From Bacteroidota bacterium (GTDB lineage Bacteria > Bacteroidota > Bacteroidia > Chitinophagales > Saprospiraceae), in NCBI GenBank assembly GCA_024743405.1, contig JANSWP010000008.1, positions 1 through 64,000 of the forward strand: a stretch of 64,000 nt of DNA, given 5' to 3'. The notes under the pieces are model-generated. The model made no database searches. It was not told the origin of the DNA and worked only from the letters and a program-made list of their open reading frames with translations. The position numbers were made by a program, and so were the translations under genes. The first letter of the stretch is position 1. Each line of letters begins with the position of its first letter. Below are positions 61,005-64,000 of the stretch, one piece after another.

Positions 61005-64000
61005 ATGCTTGGATTTATTAAAAAAGTTTTCGGAACGAAATATGATCGTGACCGAGCTAAGTACCAACCAATTGTTGATGAAATAAATGAATTTTTTGAA
61101 GAATATCATTCACTGAGTAATGATGGACTTCGTGGCAAAACTTTAGAGTTTCGGGCTCGAATCAAAGAACACCTAAAAGGTGTTGATGAGGATATTGAGC
61201 AAGTGAAAAAAGAAGCTTTAAATGAGCCGGATTTAAATAAAAAAGAGGATCTGTTTAAAGAGGTGGATGAATTGACGAAAGAAAGAGATAAACACTTAGA
61301 AGTCATTTTGAAGGAAATTCTTCCCGAGGCATTTGCGGTGGTGAAAGAAACGGCTCGCCGATTTATGAATAATGAGACATTGACTGTTTCGGCAACGGAT
61401 CATGATAGAAGTCTTGCTGGGAATTTGAATAAAAATTATGTGAGTATTTCTGGTAATGAGGCTATTTGGAAAAATAGCTGGGTAGCTGCTGGTGGAGAGG
61501 TTACTTGGAATATGCTTCATTATGATGTCCAGTTAATTGGTGGAATGGTACTCCATGATGGTAAAATTGCAGAGATGCAAACAGGGGAAGGAAAAACCCT
61601 CGTTGCGACTTTACCTGCTTATTTAAATGGACTTTCAGGTCAAGGTGTTCATGTAATTACAGTGAATGATTATCTCGCTCGACGTGACTGTGAATGGATT
61701 GGACCCATTTTCGAGTTTTTGTTTTTAACGATTGATTGTATTGATAAGTATAAGCCACATTCAGAAGATAGGAAAAAAGCCTATCGTTGTGATATTACTT
61801 ATGGAACGAATAATGAATTCGGATTTGATTATTTAAGAGATAATATGGTTCGTTCTCTGGATGAAATGGTTCAACGGAAACATCATTACTCAATGGTGGA
61901 TGAGGTGGATTCCGTTTTGGTAGATGATGCACGGACACCGTTAATTATTTCTGGACCAGTGCCTAAAGGAAGTGAAGAACAAGAATATATGTCTTTGAAG
62001 CCTCAGGTTGAAAGGTTGATTGCAGCTCAAAGAAAACTGGCGACTCAATATCTCGCAGAGGCAAAATCATTATTTAATGAGGGTGCTTTAGGTGTTGAAG
62101 AAGGTGAAGCAGGGATGGCACTTTTAAGAGTTTATCGGTCATTACCAAAGTACCGACCGCTTATTAAATTTATGAGTGAAGATGGTGTAAGAGTAACCTT
62201 GCAAAAGGCAGAAAATTTTTATATGGCAGAGCAAAATAAGCATATGCATCTTGCTGATGAGCCACTTTTATTTACGATTGATGAGAAAAACAGACAAGTT
62301 GAATTAACCGAGAGAGGGGCAGAATTTATGGCAAAAGGAAATGATGATGCGAATTTTTATGTGATGCCAGATATCGCCGAAAAAATGTATGAGATTGATG
62401 AGGAAGAAGATTTGACGGAAAAAGAAAGAGATGAATTAAGGACAAAGGTCGCTCAAGATTTTGCAGTAAAATCTAAGCGTTTACATGCAATTAGTCAGTT
62501 ATTAAAAGCATATACACTTTTTGAGCGTGACCAAGAATATGTAGTGATTGATAAGGAGGTGAAAATTGTTGATGAAAGTACAGGTCGTATGATGGAAGGT
62601 CGGCGTTATTCCGATGGACTCCATCAAGCATTGGAGGCGAAAGAAAATGTAAAAGTAGGTGACATTACTCAAACTTATGCCACAGTAACGCTTCAGAATT
62701 ATTTCCGGATGTATCACAAACTTGCGGGCATGACAGGTACAGCGGAAACAGAGGCAGGTGAATTCTGGGAAATTTACAAATTAGATGTGGTCGTTATTCC
62801 AACGAATCGACCAATTGTACGGGATGATAAAGATGACAAGGTTTTTAAAACAGAACGTGAAAAATTCAACTCAGTTATTGATGATATTCAGCTTCTAACT
62901 GAGGCGGGTCGCCCAGTTTTGGTGGGTACTACTGCGGTTGATGTTTCTGAAAAACTAAGTCGAATGCTTAACCTTAGAGGTGTTCCGCATAACGTTTTGA
63001 ATGCAAAACAACATCAGCGAGAAGCTGAAATCGTTGCAGAAGCGGGTCGTCCAGGAAAAGTGACGATCGCAACAAATATGGCAGGTCGGGGTACGGATAT
63101 TAAACTTTCAGATGAAGTTAAAGCTTCTGGAGGTTTAGCGATTATAGCTACAGAGCGCCATGATAGTAGAAGGGTGGATAGACAGTTAAGAGGACGTGCA
63201 GGTCGTCAAGGAGATCCTGGATCTTCTCAGTTTTATGTTTCTTTAGAAGATAAATTAATGCGTCTTTTCCAGAGTGATCGTATCGCGAAAATGATGGATA
63301 ATATGGGGCATGAAGATGGAGAAGTTATTCAACATCCATGGGTTTCCAAATCAATTGAAAGAGCGCAGAAAAAAGTTGAAGAGAACAATTTTGGTATTCG
63401 AAAAAGATTGTTGGAATATGATGATGTTATGAATATCCAACGGGAGGCTATTTATAAGAAAAGATACAATGCACTTTCAGGTGAACGATTGAGTGTCGAT
63501 TTGAACAATATGTTCCAAGGGATTACAGAAAGCCTCGTAGTATCTCATCGAAATGGTGGAAGTTTCGAGACTTTCAAAACAGACTCCATAGGTATATTGG
63601 GCGTAAGCCCTAAAATGGATGCGATTGATTTTCAGGAGGCACCTCTTGATGAAATTATCGAGAAATATCATGATCAAGTTCAAGAGTTTTATATAAGGAA
63701 AGGCGAAAATATTGCTGACTTTTTGATGCCTCAAATTATTGATGTACATAAAAATGAGGGACATCGTTTTAAAAGAATTGGAATTCCTTTTACTGATGGA
63801 GCTCGAAAATTAGGTATCGCTGCTGATTTAGAGGAAGCAGTGAATTCTAATGGAAAGTCCATTATGAAAGATATTGAAAAGGCAGTATCGCTCGCGATTA
63901 TTGATGAACGATGGAAGGAACATTTGCGTTCTATGGACGAATTGAAAGATTCTGTACAAGCTGCTTCATTTGAGCAAAAAGATCCTTTGGTAGTTTATAA
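61005..64000 (+). CDS. secA: Preprotein translocase ATPase SecA (3' end beyond the window)
   Basis: The open frame of 998 codons runs off the window edge without a stop. It begins MLGFIKKVFGTKYDRDR. Walker A is MQTGEGKT (residues about 191-198), followed by TVNDYLARRDCEW. The DEVDSVLVDDARTPLI motif begins at residue 299 and GMTGTAETE lies near 576. Near the window end are ATNMAGRGTDIKL, RQLRGRAGRQGDPGSS and DERWKEHLRSMDELK. It drives protein export through SecYEG. The ATG is chosen because the conserved N-terminus follows it directly. Confidence 0.97.
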   Translation, partial: MLGFIKKVFGTKYDRDRAKYQPIVDEINEFFEEYHSLSNDGLRGKTLEFRARIKEHLKGVDEDIEQVKKEALNEPDLNKKEDLFKEVDELTKERDKHLEVILKEILPEAFAVVKETARRFMNNETLTVSATDHDRSLAGNLNKNYVSISGNEAIWKNSWVAAGGEVTWNMLHYDVQLIGGMVLHDGKIAEMQTGEGKTLVATLPAYLNGLSGQGVHVITVNDYLARRDCEWIGPIFEFLFLTIDCIDKYKPHSEDRKKAYRCDITYGTNNEFGFDYLRDNMVRSLDEMVQRKHHYSMVDEVDSVLVDDARTPLIISGPVPKGSEEQEYMSLKPQVERLIAAQRKLATQYLAEAKSLFNEGALGVEEGEAGMALLRVYRSLPKYRPLIKFMSEDGVRVTLQKAENFYMAEQNKHMHLADEPLLFTIDEKNRQVELTERGAEFMAKGNDDANFYVMPDIAEKMYEIDEEEDLTEKERDELRTKVAQDFAVKSKRLHAISQLLKAYTLFERDQEYVVIDKEVKIVDESTGRMMEGRRYSDGLHQALEAKENVKVGDITQTYATVTLQNYFRMYHKLAGMTGTAETEAGEFWEIYKLDVVVIPTNRPIVRDDKDDKVFKTEREKFNSVIDDIQLLTEAGRPVLVGTTAVDVSEKLSRMLNLRGVPHNVLNAKQHQREAEIVAEAGRPGKVTIATNMAGRGTDIKLSDEVKASGGLAIIATERHDSRRVDRQLRGRAGRQGDPGSSQFYVSLEDKLMRLFQSDRIAKMMDNMGHEDGEVIQHPWVSKSIERAQKKVEENNFGIRKRLLEYDDVMNIQREAIYKKRYNALSGERLSVDLNNMFQGITESLVVSHRNGGSFETFKTDSIGILGVSPKMDAIDFQEAPLDEIIEKYHDQVQEFYIRKGENIADFLMPQIIDVHKNEGHRFKRIGIPFTDGARKLGIAADLEEAVNSNGKSIMKDIEKAVSLAIIDERWKEHLRSMDELKDSVQAASFEQKDPLVVY

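Noticed and set aside
1-64000. CRISPR arrays, tRNA or rRNA genes, insertion sequences and prophage
   Set aside because: I found no regularly spaced repeats, no cloverleaf with a clear T-loop, no transposase and no phage gene by reading; a tRNAscan or Infernal run would be needed to exclude small RNA genes.

Overview
The window is a low-GC chromosomal segment of a Bacteroidota bacterium, most likely in or near the Saprospirales (an inference). The evidence is a PorX-type response regulator with a PglZ effector domain, secreted proteins with type IX secretion C-terminal domains of both the Por type and the gliding-associated CHU_C type, -7 boxes of the form TAnnTTTG, weak Shine-Dalgarno sequences, and a MoxR/DUF58/BatA locus. 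I see no rRNA, tRNA, insertion sequence, prophage or CRISPR array. Most of the window is core genome.

Layout. 0-7 kb: a secreted thioredoxin-fold protein, exonuclease III, 3-hydroxyacyl-CoA dehydrogenase, a small secreted protein and a large secreted M1-family metallopeptidase. 7-12.6 kb: the threonine pathway on the minus strand, thrA-thrB-thrC, with a 628-bp decayed gap between thrB and thrC and two parS-like 16-mers in and beside thrC. 12.7-18.1 kb: a MoxR ATPase, a secreted DUF3298-like protein, DUF58, a BatD-like protein and BatA. 18.3-24.6 kb: a quinone oxidoreductase, a Pycsar-effector-type membrane protein with an eroded HD domain, a DUF937 protein, aminopeptidase P and DnaN. 24.8-32.6 kb: an M16 protein lacking its zinc motif, then mreB-mreC-mreD-mrdA followed closely by folA, a cytochrome c lipoprotein and anmK, which together cover cell shape, wall synthesis and wall recycling. 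32.8-42.6 kb: orphan hypotheticals, CvpA, dipeptidyl peptidase IV, purine nucleoside phosphorylase, a two-gene sodium/solute symporter and a UvrD/PcrA helicase. 42.7-50.5 kb: phosphotransferase and phosphatase genes, rhamnose mutarotase with a FucP-type transporter, an enoyl-CoA hydratase with a biotin-carrying acyl-CoA carboxylase subunit (probably leucine breakdown), and serine dehydratase. 50.7-60.7 kb: rbfA, an oxidoreductase, a CotH-like type IX cargo protein, porX, tatA, a 2-oxoglutarate oxygenase, a frameshifted secreted gene, a CHU_C cargo protein and a lipoprotein. 61.0 kb to the end: secA, cut by the window edge.

Protein export is a recurring theme (secA, tatA, porX and several signal-peptide proteins, two with type IX sorting domains). 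The less ordinary content is mostly non-coding. Three long imperfect hairpins of about 110-165 bp share a core but have different arms that still pair within each copy. A pair of near-parS sites is present. The secA leader carries a perfect 18-bp inverted repeat, and a 13-bp hairpin covers one candidate start codon of the purine nucleoside phosphorylase. Among proteins, the most notable are the Pycsar-like protein with lost HD residues and the M16 protein without HxxEH.
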